A stretch of 48,984 nucleotides of DNA from CAG-238 sp963601575 (GCA_963601575.1 CAVCFO010000012.1:1-48984), one strand, 5' to 3'. Shown: positions 24,580 to 33,025, counted from the first letter of the stretch. The notes: generated by a model not told the origin, from the sequence alone. Translations and numbers: made by a program.

Positions 24580-25572
24580 ATGAAAAAGATTCTAAACGGA
24601 CTTCTGGTGCTGGCTTTGCTTACACAGACAGCTTACGCGGAAAGTCCAAGCGAAAGTGCAGCGCAGATCGTGCAGCAAGAAGCATCACAGGCGAGGGCAG
24701 ACATCAAAACGCAAAGGCCTGTGCTGAAGGCAGCAAGCTATGATGTGACAAAAATCAAAATTTCATGGGAAATAGTTCCCGGCGCAGACGGATACATCCT
24801 GTATCGCAAGGCAGAGGGCGCTAAAAGCTATCAGAAGATCGATACGGCCGGGAGCGGCGAGAGCAGCGCCTACATCGACACCGGACGGACCTGCGGGAAG
24901 ACTTACCTGTACAAGCTGAAAGCCTATCAGAAAAGCGCAGACGGCAAAGTCTACTCAAAAGTATCGCAGGTCAAGAAGGCTTATGCAAGACCGAGAAAAC
25001 CAGTCATCACGAGCCTTTTTGAAAAGAAAGAAGGCTTTGGAGAAGTCGAACTGCGATGGGAACCTGTCAGCGGCGCAAGCGGCTATCAGATTGCGGTAAG
25101 AGAGGTCGGAACGAAGAAGTGGTACACGAAAAACACCGATATTTTCACCGTCTACCGCAGCAAAGATGGTTATGCGCACATCGGATGCAATACGGACTAT
25201 CCATACGAATTCAAAGTGCACGCCTATAAAGTGATCCGCGGAAAGCGCATCTACAGCCTGTACTCTGCGCCATATCGCTATCACGAAACATGGACGAACG
25301 CGCAGCTGAAACAGGCAATCGAAGAACGGCTGGTAAGTGAGTACGGCGCTGAACTCAGCGACATCTATATCGACGGCGAAGTCAAGACGCCGGAGAACTC
25401 TTCATGGAGTACCTGCTGGCCGATGAATCTATCGAAATACGCAAAGCTCGAAGATGCGGTCGACTATGTCTTTGACCATCAGTACACCCACTTCGGCCTC
25501 AAAGACCACTGCATCAAGGTATGGATTGATGAGCACGATATGTACTGCAGTGTGTCCTTCCTCGAAGGATAG
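24580..25572 (+). CDS. Secreted fibronectin type III protein, copy 1
   Basis: The protein has 330 residues. The signal peptide is KKILNGLLVLALLTQTAYA. Two fibronectin type III domains follow, at about 45-130 (KISWEIVPGADGYILYRK ... TYLYKLKAYQ) and about 135-235 (VELRWEPVSGASGYQIAVRE ... YEFKVHAYK). A C-terminal domain of about 85 residues is unknown, with conserved Cys (WSTCWPMNLS) and Trp. It is likely exported to the envelope during conjugation or for surface interactions. GGGAGGCGAG precedes the ATG. Copy 2 at 33234 is highly similar. Confidence 0.85.
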   Translation: MKKILNGLLVLALLTQTAYAESPSESAAQIVQQEASQARADIKTQRPVLKAASYDVTKIKISWEIVPGADGYILYRKAEGAKSYQKIDTAGSGESSAYIDTGRTCGKTYLYKLKAYQKSADGKVYSKVSQVKKAYARPRKPVITSLFEKKEGFGEVELRWEPVSGASGYQIAVREVGTKKWYTKNTDIFTVYRSKDGYAHIGCNTDYPYEFKVHAYKVIRGKRIYSLYSAPYRYHETWTNAQLKQAIEERLVSEYGAELSDIYIDGEVKTPENSSWSTCWPMNLSKYAKLEDAVDYVFDHQYTHFGLKDHCIKVWIDEHDMYCSVSFLEG

Positions 25573-25618
25573 AAGAAAAAAACAGAAAGAACAAACAAGT
25601 AAATCAAAAGACGCAAGG

Positions 25619-25648
25619 CACTCGGAAAGAACCATCCGGGTGTTTTTT
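25619..25648 (+). terminator. Terminator after FN3 protein, copy 1
   Basis: The stem CACTCGGA / TCCGGGTG (one G-T pair) has an 8-base loop and a following TTTTTT. The same hairpin occurs at 34274. It ends only 26 bases before the truncated resolvase ATG. Confidence 0.8.
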
Positions 25649-25674
25649 CATGCAAAAAAGCGGAGGTAATACAA

Positions 25675-26094
25675 ATGAATCAAACGAAAAGCAAACGATA
25701 TGGATATGTACGCGTATCAACGAAAGAGCAAAACGAAGACCGGCAGCTTTTGGCGATGCAGCAGGCGGGAATCTCGATGAATTGTATTTTTATTGATAAG
25801 CAGTCGGGCAAGGACTTTGACCGTCCGGCTTACCAAAAACTGTTGCGGGTACTCAAAGAGGGAGATCTTTTGCTGGTCAAAAGCATTGATCGGTTGGGCA
25901 GGGACTATGAGGAAATCATAGAGCAGTGGCGCTATATCACCAAAGAAATCAAGGCTGATATTAAAGTCATCGATATGCCGCTTTTGGATACCACCTTAAG
26001 TAAAGATTTACTGGGAACTTTCATCGCCGATCTCGTACTGCAGGTTCTGTCCTTTGCAGCCGAAAACGAAAGAGAAAACAGCAAGAGTTTATAA
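25675..26094 (+). pseudogene. Serine resolvase, truncated copy
   Basis: The 139 residues encode only the catalytic domain of a small serine recombinase: YGYVRVSTKEQNEDRQL with the nucleophile Ser15, IDKQSGKDFDRPAY, and KSIDRLGRDYEEI. The reading frame breaks off after ENEREN and ends in a few unrelated residues. The long helix and DNA-binding HTH present in the intact copy (40894) are missing, so it is probably inactive. The upstream sequence up to GCGGAGGTAAT matches the intact copy. Just before that it matches the region upstream of the adhesin, so a deletion joined the two. Confidence 0.85.
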
Positions 26095-26129
26095 TTAAGT
26101 TAGAAAAATGATTCTAACTTAATTTTTTT
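26095..26129 (+). terminator. Strong intrinsic terminator
   Basis: A perfect 11-bp stem TTAAGTTAGAA / TTCTAACTTAA has a 6-base loop and seven following T. It overlaps the end of the truncated resolvase frame and belongs to the AT-rich segment that follows. Confidence 0.85.
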
Positions 26130-26693
26130 ACTGAAATTTCAATGGTTTGAGGGATTTCGACTGTAACATGTCATTGCAAAATCAAAGGGGAAAATTCCAA
26201 AAAGAGTTACGATTTTAGCAGCATATTTCTAAAGCAAGAGAAAAGGCATGGAGAATTCTCGGTACAGAATGTATAAGTTATAAAGAAGAATATATAATTT
26301 AAAAGTTTTGTTTAGTAGCATAACATATAGTTATTCTATGGATAAACCGGAGAAAAACGAAACCGCACAATACCAATTTTAATTTTAGTCAAAAATAGCG
26401 AGAAATCCTAAATTCGGTTAGAACATTCGTTATTATAAGATTGTCTTTTTTTAAAAATAGGTTATGCAGATAACAAAGTGATTTTTGAAAAAGGGCAGAT
26501 TTTAGCGTGTTTCAAAACATGGTTTACTACTAATTTGCGTGCAGTTTACGCTTTAATAAGGTGAAGTTTTTGAGTAGATAAACTGTTGTTTTTAGGTTAC
26601 AAAACACAGTTAAATGCCTAAACAAAGATGGCTGAATCTTTTTTCTAACTTTCCCTTGACATTTTTAAGATGAGGACAATCGAAAAATAATAT
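26130..26693. other. AT-rich stretch without recognisable gene
   Basis: About 560 bases have no open frame with a ribosome binding site and no clear repeat. The composition is much richer in A+T than the neighbouring ICE backbone. It may be a remnant of the inserted cargo that brought the riboswitch and secreted-protein genes. Confidence 0.5.
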
Positions 26694-26722
26694 TTGCTTA
26701 TTTCATCAGGACGTGGTATCAT
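26694..26722 (+). promoter_or_regulatory. Promoter of the c-di-GMP riboswitch operon
   Basis: TTGCTT (26694-26699) and TATCAT (26717-26722) are 17 bases apart. The expected start of transcription falls just before the riboswitch aptamer. Confidence 0.6.
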
Positions 26723-26732
26723 AAAACTAAAT

Positions 26733-26822
26733 AAGCTGAAGGGTAAAACTATCAGAAATGATAGGGCACAAAGTCATAGGATCTAAACGGCGAATGCTGC
26801 AAGATAGCCTGGCTGTAAGGCG
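26733..26822 (+). promoter_or_regulatory. GEMM-I riboswitch (cyclic di-GMP type)
   Basis: The segment fits the GEMM-I aptamer. It has the GGGTAAAAC box, then a hairpin CTATCA-GAAA-TGATAG with the conserved GAAA tetraloop (26755-26758). Next come GGGCACAAAGTC (the GCAAAGC-like box), ATAGGATCTAAA as tetraloop receptor, and AAGATAGCCTGGCTGT closing the second stem. The first G of GGG at the position called G20 in the Vc2 riboswitch is kept, which favours cyclic di-GMP over cGAMP. A terminator hairpin follows, so control is likely by transcription termination. The direction (on or off) cannot be told from sequence. Confidence 0.82.
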
Positions 26823-26838
26823 GAATTGAAAATATAAA

Positions 26839-26895
26839 ACAGCGCACAATGAAGCCGAAGCCTTATCAGCTTAGGTGGAGTTGTGCGCTGTTTTT
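26839..26895 (+). terminator. Terminator of the riboswitch expression platform
   Basis: A perfect 11-bp stem ACAGCGCACAA / TTGTGCGCTGT encloses 31 bases and is followed by TTTTT. It lies between the aptamer and the first secreted protein gene. Confidence 0.8.
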
Positions 26896-26915
26896 GTAGA
26901 AGGGGGTGATTTGTT

Positions 26916-27575
26916 ATGATAGTCAATAAGAAACGTAAGGTTGGAGTAGTGGTCAGTTTGCTAGTGGCAGTAAGTTTGATTGCTGCAATGAGTTTGCTTG
27001 TAGGAGCAACTGAAGGTCAAGAAGCTATGGCTCAGACAGCTCAGAATAATAGTGCGAATAGTTTGCTTGATCACGCCACTCTTATCGACGATGAAAATGA
27101 TATGTTTGTTGGGAAAGAGGTGGTAGATGATACACCACTTACGGCGACGAAAGGTGCGCAGGCGAAAGCAGATGTTACGAGTGAGATGGAGAGTACCGAA
27201 ATTGTTGATTCGTTTGCAGAAGGTGTGATTCCACCTGCTAATATGACTGAATTTGTAGCCGAAAACAACATAACGCCTGAAGTGATTGTGCCAAATGGCA
27301 GTGCTGCTATTTTTGGTAAAACTGATAATGCGGGCTGGATGTGCTCTGAAGGCGAGGATTTGGTGTATCAATTTGAAAAGTATCCCTCTGAAATTGGTGA
27401 GCAGACGTTGGTCGTGGGATATATATTGGATGGTGTAATGTATCCGGGAGAAAAGTTTTTAGAGATAAAGGGGGAATACAAGTGTGAAATTGAACAAACA
27501 GGTGAGTATTTTATTTATGTGATAAATGCTTCATCTGATCCGTTGGCGTTAAAGTGTGGTAATGTTCGTTCTTAA
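26916..27575 (+). CDS. Secreted protein under riboswitch control
   Basis: The protein has 219 residues. The signal peptide is KVGVVVSLLVAVSLIAAMSLL followed by VGA. The mature part has an acidic, low-complexity region of about 90 residues and a C-terminal beta-rich domain of about 100 residues ending GEYFIYVINASSDPLALK. The last motif recurs in the next protein (YYFVGVTNASSDDITI), so the two C-terminal domains are related. No cell-wall anchor is visible. AGAAGGGGGTG precedes the ATG. The family is not recognised. In other bacteria c-di-GMP riboswitches often control surface and adhesion proteins, which fits. Confidence 0.75.
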   Translation: MIVNKKRKVGVVVSLLVAVSLIAAMSLLVGATEGQEAMAQTAQNNSANSLLDHATLIDDENDMFVGKEVVDDTPLTATKGAQAKADVTSEMESTEIVDSFAEGVIPPANMTEFVAENNITPEVIVPNGSAAIFGKTDNAGWMCSEGEDLVYQFEKYPSEIGEQTLVVGYILDGVMYPGEKFLEIKGEYKCEIEQTGEYFIYVINASSDPLALKCGNVRS

Positions 27576-27593
27576 AAGAGAGGAGGAAAGATA

Positions 27594-28097
27594 ATGCGTT
27601 ATACTAAAAGATTATTTGCGATGATCCTGGCGTTGGTAATGACCGTATCTGTGATGGGGGTTTCGGCAGAAGCTGCTATGGTCGAAGGTTCGCCGCACGA
27701 GTTGTATTACATTACATACAACGAGAAGAACGAAGTCGTGGATGAGGGGATTATTCCGGTAAACGGGAACGGTCGATATACTTGGAGTGGTTCTATTACC
27801 TTGAGAAATGGATGGTACACTGCTTTCCAGAAGCCGGGACCGAAGTCTTTTTATGCTACCAAAGACACTGAGATGACTTTTTCGTATACTCTTGATAGAA
27901 AGGCGAAAATTGAATATTCTTTTTATCAGGACACAACGCAGGATACAAATTTCCCGACTACATGGAAGTCCGGAACAAAAACTTCTAGAGGGACATCTAT
28001 TACATACACGACAAATAAGACTGCTTATTATTTTGTAGGGGTAACAAACGCTTCGTCGGATGATATAACAATTTCGAATGTGTCGTTTGTTTTCTAA
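27594..28097 (+). CDS. Small secreted protein, second gene of the riboswitch operon
   Basis: The protein has 167 residues. The signal peptide is RLFAMILALVMTVSVMGVSA. The mature part looks like one beta-sandwich domain: YTWSGSITLRNGWYTAF, TEMTFSYTLDRKAKIEYSF and YYFVGVTNASSDDITISNVSF. It is related at its C-terminus to the preceding protein. The ATG has GAGAGGAGG upstream, 18 bases after the previous stop, so they form one operon. Function unknown. Confidence 0.75.
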   Translation: MRYTKRLFAMILALVMTVSVMGVSAEAAMVEGSPHELYYITYNEKNEVVDEGIIPVNGNGRYTWSGSITLRNGWYTAFQKPGPKSFYATKDTEMTFSYTLDRKAKIEYSFYQDTTQDTNFPTTWKSGTKTSRGTSITYTTNKTAYYFVGVTNASSDDITISNVSFVF

Positions 28098-28136
28098 GGT
28101 TTGCGTTGCAGTTATTATATGTTGTGATTGTATGAA

Positions 28137-28262
28137 TTTCGGCTTGCCGTCCGGCAGCCCTTTCGCAAAGGGCTGAGAGGACCGGGGAGCCGCCTGCAGG
28201 CGGCAGGGGTAGCGCCCCTCTGGAACGAGGCAGCGGATAACCGGCAACGCATAGGCCGGTAG
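28137..28262. repeat. GC-rich multi-hairpin element
   Basis: Four hairpins lie in about 125 bases: CAGCCCTTT/AAAGGGCTG with a 3-base loop, the 16-base palindrome around GCCGCCTGCAGGCGGC, AGGGG/CCCCT, and ACCGGC/GCCGGT with a 9-base loop. The composition is strongly GC-rich against the AT-rich genes before and the IS after it. It could be a terminator cluster, a non-autonomous repeat element or a structured RNA. I do not recognise it. Confidence 0.5.
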
Positions 28263-28357
28263 CGCTGATTGTCAAGGTAGTTGTCAGTAAAAATATATTT
28301 TTGTTCATGCAGGTCATCAGCGATTGTTCTGTACCTGACATGAGTATCAATAAATTA

Positions 28358-29863
28358 GAGACTGTGAAAAAAAGTCTGTAAATTTAATTAACCGGGAAGT
28401 AGCCTTCTATGGTAAAATCAAATTATCATAGGAGGCTATTTTTATGGCAAAGAAAAAAGAAGTTTACAAGGTAAAACCACTAAACGAAAACAAAAAGAAT
28501 ATCATCGCAGCCCTTATCGACGAGTATGATATCCAGACCGCCGATGATATTCAGGCAGCCCTTAGGGATCTTCTCGGAGGCACCATTAAGTCAATGATGG
28601 AAGCTGAAATAGATGAACATCTTGGCTATGCAAACTATGAGCGCAGTGAAGACCGTGAACCGAGAGATAATTACCGCAACGGTACCAAGAAAAAGAATAT
28701 CCGCAGTTCATATGGTGAATTTCAAGTTGATGTACCACAAGACAGAAATAGCACCTTTGAGCCGCAAGTTGTGAAAAAACACCAGAAAGATATATCCGAA
28801 ATCGACCAGAAGATTATCAGCATGTATGCCAAAGGTCTTACTACAAGACAAATATCCGAACAAATCGAAGAAATCTACGGTTTTGAGTGCTCTGAGAGCT
28901 TTATCTCCGATGCCACAGACAAGATACTTCAGGACCTTGACGATTGGCAAAACCGCCCGTTGGATGAGATTTACCCAATTATGTTCATAGATGCCGTTCA
29001 CTTTTCAGTCAGGGAAGATAATCGCATCAAGAAGCTTGCAGCCTATGTAATTCTGGCCATTACCCTGGATGGCAGAAAGGATGTAATCAGCCTGCAAATT
29101 GGAGAAAACGAAAGCAGCAAGTACTGGCTTGGAGTCCTGAACGAGCTGAAGAATCGTGGAGTAAAGGATGTTATGATAATCTGTGCGGACGGATTAACCG
29201 GAATGAAAGAAGCCATAGGAACAGCCTTTTCTGATACGAAATATCAAAGGTGTATCGTTCATCAAGTCAGAAATACCCTGAAATATGTGCCATACAAGGA
29301 TATGAAAGCCTTTGCGGCAGATTTAAAGACAATATACCTTGCACCGAGTGAAGAGCAGGGACGGGCTCAATTAGAGCGTGTGACGGAAAAATGGGAACCG
29401 AAATATCCTAACGCAATGAAGAGCTGGACTCAGAACTGGGATGTAATCAGTCCGATTTTCAAATTTTCCAATGATGTCAGAAAGGTTATCTATACGACAA
29501 ACGCCATCGAGAGTCTAAACAGTACATACAAGAAGCTCAATCGCCAAAGATCCGTATTCCCAAGCGATAAAGCATTACTGAAATCCCTCTATCTTTCAAC
29601 CTTACAGGCAACAAAAAAATGGACTCAGCCGCTAAGAAACTGGGGCAAGGTTTACGGAGAATTTACAGTCATGTACGAGGGACGCATTCCGTGCTAAACT
29701 AACAGGGAGATAAGCAAGGACTCCTCCGAAAATCGAAGGAGCCCTTGACATTTTTTGAATCATAGTTTGTATTGTCAGCAAGCAAGGCACCTGCTGAAAT
29801 GTGAGTACTAAAGCTATCTAATTACCATAGAAGGCTAATTTACAGACTTTTTTTCACAGTCTC
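28358..29863 (+). mobile_element. IS256-family insertion sequence, complete
   Basis: The element is 1506 bp. Terminal inverted repeats of about 27 bp begin GAGACTGTGAAAAAAAGTCT at both ends. An 8-bp target duplication ATAAATTA lies at 28350-28357 and 29864-29871. It contains one full transposase gene. It is inserted in the 3' non-coding end of the IS3-like element, so it arrived later. Confidence 0.92.
28444..29697 (+). CDS. IS256-family transposase
   Basis: The protein has 417 residues, the usual length. Conserved features are GGTIKSMMEAEIDEHLGY, the FIDAVHFSVRED stretch with the first catalytic Asp, DGLTGMKEAI with the second, and VIYTTNAIESLN with the catalytic Glu. It moves the element by cut-and-paste or copy-out with a circular intermediate. 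It starts after GGAGGCTATTTTT and lies within intact inverted repeats, so it is probably active. Confidence 0.93.
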   Translation: MAKKKEVYKVKPLNENKKNIIAALIDEYDIQTADDIQAALRDLLGGTIKSMMEAEIDEHLGYANYERSEDREPRDNYRNGTKKKNIRSSYGEFQVDVPQDRNSTFEPQVVKKHQKDISEIDQKIISMYAKGLTTRQISEQIEEIYGFECSESFISDATDKILQDLDDWQNRPLDEIYPIMFIDAVHFSVREDNRIKKLAAYVILAITLDGRKDVISLQIGENESSKYWLGVLNELKNRGVKDVMIICADGLTGMKEAIGTAFSDTKYQRCIVHQVRNTLKYVPYKDMKAFAADLKTIYLAPSEEQGRAQLERVTEKWEPKYPNAMKSWTQNWDVISPIFKFSNDVRKVIYTTNAIESLNSTYKKLNRQRSVFPSDKALLKSLYLSTLQATKKWTQPLRNWGKVYGEFTVMYEGRIPC

Positions 29864-29942
29864 ATAAATTATCCACATTTACTGGCAATCACGTCAGGAA
29901 CAGAGCCACACTTGATCACCATCATTTTGAGTGAATCGTTTT

Positions 29943-31028
29943 TTATGAAACAGCCATCTGTTCATCCGTTTTTTCTGCTCGCTCATGCATCTTATCCGGG
30001 TTCAGATATACGATATCCGGAAGAGTCCAGTTACGGGTTGCTCGTCCATTCCAGCGTTCCGGATGCTCTGCTTTAGCGGCTTCGTAAACTTCTTTGCGTT
30101 TGGACAATATCTTGTCGGACAATCCGCTTCGGCGTTGATATGGAGTAAGAAAGTTTAGACCACTGTGATGATGATCGTGCTTATACCACTTTACAAACAG
30201 GCTGACCCATTCCCGAGCATCTTCCAATGTTTCAAATCCTTTGGGTTGATAATTTGGCCGGTATTTCAGCGTTTTGAAAAGACTTTCGGCATAAGGATTA
30301 TCTTTGCTTACACGCGGCCTGCTGTTTGAAGGCGTGATCCCAAGCTGATACAGGGTCGCCAACATTGTCGCACCTTTCATGGGTGATCCATTATCAGAGT
30401 GTAGGACTAATGGCTCCGTAGTCAGCCGACCTTGTTTTAAACAGATCCTTTTGATTAAACTGCTGGCATAGTCGGCACGTTCTTCTTCGTAGACTTCCCA
30501 GCCTACGATACTCCGATCGTAAAGATCTGAGAAAAGGTACAGATAGTAGAACATGCCCTTATGTGGACCATTCAGATACGTGATATCCCACATGTATACC
30601 TGGTTTGGAGCTGTCGCGCTGTATGTAGATAGACGATTATGCTTAGGCGCTTCACTGCGGCCACGGTGATTCAGCATTTTTTCTTCCCGCAATACACGGT
30701 AAAAAGTTGATTCCGAGGCGATATAGATACCTTCATCGGCTAGTGCCGGAACGATTTCACAAGGTGCCATGCTGGCATATTCCGGGCTGTTGCAAATGCG
30801 GATGATCTCCCGACGTATCTCCGCGGGTATCTTATTTGCCGGATTGGAATGATCTGCGCCGGGACGTCCATCTTCATAGGAATCGGTATCTGATTTTCGC
30901 TTTTTCCAGCGGTAGAAAGTCCGTTCTGTGATCCCGAGACGTTCGCATGCCTTTTTGCAGGAAGCTCCCGATTTCATAGCTTCATCGATCAGCAGTACAG
31001 CATTTTCGCGATCTGAGGCGCTGATCAT
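29943..31028 (-). CDS. IS3-family transposase OrfB (integrase core)
   Basis: The 361-residue protein has an N-terminal HTH (ACERLGITERTFYRWKKRK). A HTH_21-like region follows (YASESTFYRVLREE-like). The rve integrase core then shows the DDE triad: WDITYLNGP (D), LHSDNGSPM (D), and NPYAESLFKTLK (E). The ATG overlaps the OrfA stop as ATGA, so it may be made by coupling as well as by the usual -1 frameshift. The frame is intact. Confidence 0.92.
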   Translation of the reverse strand: MISASDRENAVLLIDEAMKSGASCKKACERLGITERTFYRWKKRKSDTDSYEDGRPGADHSNPANKIPAEIRREIIRICNSPEYASMAPCEIVPALADEGIYIASESTFYRVLREEKMLNHRGRSEAPKHNRLSTYSATAPNQVYMWDITYLNGPHKGMFYYLYLFSDLYDRSIVGWEVYEEERADYASSLIKRICLKQGRLTTEPLVLHSDNGSPMKGATMLATLYQLGITPSNSRPRVSKDNPYAESLFKTLKYRPNYQPKGFETLEDAREWVSLFVKWYKHDHHHSGLNFLTPYQRRSGLSDKILSKRKEVYEAAKAEHPERWNGRATRNWTLPDIVYLNPDKMHERAEKTDEQMAVS

Positions 31029-31519
31029 TCGTCCTTTGAATCCCCCCAGATCGCATTTGCTTTTTTTGACAGTACGAGTAAAGCGGCTGCTTCTGCAAGA
31101 GCCTTTTCCTTGCGCTGCAATTCTTTTTCAAGTTTTCTGCGTTCTTTCTCAGAATCCTTGAGTTCGCGATTAAGCCGGGAAGCTTCTTTCGCAATGCCAC
31201 CGTTTGCATTCACGCAGGCATCCTTCCAGACTTTGATCTGCTCAACATAAAGCCCCTTTTTGCGAGCATACTCGGCAAGCTCCGTTTCATTCATGCTTGC
31301 TGTTTCAACGACAACTAAAAATTTATCCTGTGTACTCCAGTTATCAGGAACAGCATCCGTACCGGGCGCAGCATAGCCTCTCTTTCGGGCCTTATCCCGC
31401 CAGTTACGAAGTGTCTGTTCCGAGATTCCTTCTTCTCTGGATATCTTGGTAATGGATTCATTGTTTGGTGGAAGCATTCTCCTGAGGAGTGCGTCCTTTA
31501 ATTCTGGACTATAGTTCAT
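31025..31519 (-). CDS. IS3-family transposase OrfA
   Basis: The protein has 164 residues. The N-terminal HTH (ITKISREEGISEQTLRNWRDKA) binds the element's ends, and a C-terminal leucine-rich coiled coil (LNRELKDSEKERRKLEKEL) follows. An A-rich stretch (CAAAAAAAGC on the minus strand) near its 3' end could be a slippery site for making an OrfAB fusion. The start at MNYSPELKD (31519) has GGGAGTTTTCACT-like sequence upstream; a longer frame to 31558 has no better signal. Confidence 0.85.
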   Translation of the reverse strand: MNYSPELKDALLRRMLPPNNESITKISREEGISEQTLRNWRDKARKRGYAAPGTDAVPDNWSTQDKFLVVVETASMNETELAEYARKKGLYVEQIKVWKDACVNANGGIAKEASRLNRELKDSEKERRKLEKELQRKEKALAEAAALLVLSKKANAIWGDSKDE

Positions 31520-31598
31520 AGTGAAAACTCCCTTCCTGTGATAGCTATATACTACCACAAAAGTAATTGTCTTTCACTGACAACTATCCTAACACATA

Positions 31599-32458
31599 GG
31601 GTCAGCGATGCATCGATTCATCCGGCTGCGCGCGATGGAAGATCCGCAAGTACTTTATATAAAGTGGAGGTGGTTTCTCCGATCTGTCATTACGAAGATA
31701 TCGAAACGATACAGGAGCTTGTACGAAAACTGCGGCGAGAAGGCGCCTGTGTGAATCGTTCCTGCGGGATTCACATTCATGTGGACGCGGCGCCGCACAG
31801 CGTGAAAACCCCCCGCAACCTTGTAAATATCATGGTGTCGAAAGAGGACCTGCTATACAAAGCACTTGCCGTCGATGTCGCAAGAGAGGATCACTACTGC
31901 CAGAAAACAGATCTGAGTTTCTTAGAGGAACTAAACCGCAAGAAACCGAAGAGCATCGAAAACTTTGAGCGGATGTGGTATCACGGAGACAGCCGGCGCT
32001 ATGCTCACTACGACGAGACTCGCTATCATGCACTGAATCTGCACAGTGTCTTCTCAAAAGGCACGATCGAGTTTCGCTTGTTCAACGGAACGATGCACGC
32101 AGGAAAAGTTAAAACCTATATCCAGCTCAGCCTTGCCATCAGTCATCAGGCCCTTGTGCAAAAGGGCGCCTCGCACAGCCGGACAAAAAGCACGAACGAA
32201 AAATATACCTTTCGTACATGGCTTCTTCGGCTCGGCATGATCGGCGAGGAGTTTCAGACCGCAAGAAAGTTCCTGCTGGAAAACCTCGAAGGCAATATCG
32301 CATGGAAAGACACGGCGCAGGCCGAGCGGCAAAAGGAGCGCCTTGCAGCAAAGCGCATGGAAGAAGCGCAAAGCATGCAGGGCATAGAAACAGAGGATGC
32401 GCCGGAGCCGGAAAGCGAAACGCAGCAGGAGGAAGGCTTTACCATGCAGATGTTTTAA
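31599..32458 (+). pseudogene. Amidoligase, 5'-truncated second copy
   Basis: The sequence begins inside the gene at the codons for VSDASIHP (residue about 55 of the intact copy at 17016) and runs to the normal stop. By eye it is almost the same at the protein level (GIHIHVDAAP, GTIEFRLFNGT) but has scattered silent and conservative changes. It is therefore an older or foreign copy, not a recent duplicate. The IS3-like end lies directly before it, and the start codon and N-terminal motif are lost. Confidence 0.85.
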
Positions 32459-32464
32459 TTGGAA

Positions 32465-32717
32465 GATAAGCTTTGTGGTCATGAAAACCGGAACGCATCC
32501 GTTTATCGCAAAGCTCCGGCTGTATTTTGAGTGGGGCGTGACCTTTGATGAGCCAATCTATATCCTCGAAGAAAAGAGCCGGCGAAGGACTCGTTATATT
32601 CAAAAGGATTCCCTGCGCACAAAGATTCTGCTGGAAAACAGCAAAATTGGCAGCGCAGAAAACGAGGATGAGACAAAACCGAATGAGAAAAAGAGCGTAT
32701 CGCTTCGCACAAGTTAA
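32465..32717 (+). pseudogene. TraG/VirD4 C-terminal fragment
   Basis: It encodes the last 84 residues or so of the coupling protein (SFVVMKTGTHPFIAKLRLYFEWGV ... KKSVSLRTS), joined straight to the end of the amidoligase copy. Compared with 18036-23818, about 5.8 kb is absent: GGCT, RHH protein, relaxase, TOPRIM protein and most of TraG. The junction lies near 32460 at a GGAA that is present at both parent ends. Confidence 0.85.
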
Positions 32718-32749
32718 GAAGCGGCGCGCACAGAAAGGGGGTGAGAGCC

Positions 32750-33013
32750 TTGCAGGAAATCAATAGCGGATACCGGATCCGAGACGCAGATACCCTGACG
32801 CAGAAAGCAAAGACGATCTATCTATATCTTAGGCAGCGCAGCGGGAGAAACGGCAAAGCTTGGCCCGGTGTCAAGACCATTGCATCCGACCTTGGACTCA
32901 GCGAAAGCACGGTGCGGCGCGGCATCCGGGAGCTTCAGGAAAAGAAACTCATAACCGTTTGTGCAGCGTTTCGGGAAAACGGCGGCAGAACCAGCAACCG
33001 GTATTTCCTTTAG
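32750..33013 (+). CDS. Winged-helix/HTH protein, copy 2
   Basis: This 87-residue protein is nearly the same as the one at 24100 (differences such as SGRNGKAW, AAFRENGG). The HTH TIASDLGLSESTVRR is unchanged. TTG start 32750 lies after GGGGGTGA, as in copy 1. The frame is intact although the genes upstream are broken, so the protein may still be made from a local or upstream promoter. Confidence 0.7.
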   Translation: MQEINSGYRIRDADTLTQKAKTIYLYLRQRSGRNGKAWPGVKTIASDLGLSESTVRRGIRELQEKKLITVCAAFRENGGRTSNRYFL

Positions 33014-33025
33014 CTGACTTTTCAT

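Larger units (their letters stand above)
28278..31588 (-). mobile_element. IS3-like insertion sequence, split by a nested IS256
   Basis: It carries orfA and orfB on the minus strand. Outer ends share TAGTTGTCAGT: on the plus strand at 28278, and as its reverse complement ending at 31588. Without the nested IS256 and its target duplicate it is about 1.8 kb. No matching target duplication is seen at the outer ends: the left flank ends CAAGG and the right flank begins TCCTAAC. That suggests an adjacent deletion or recombination through the element. The right end abuts the truncated amidoligase copy. Confidence 0.65.
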
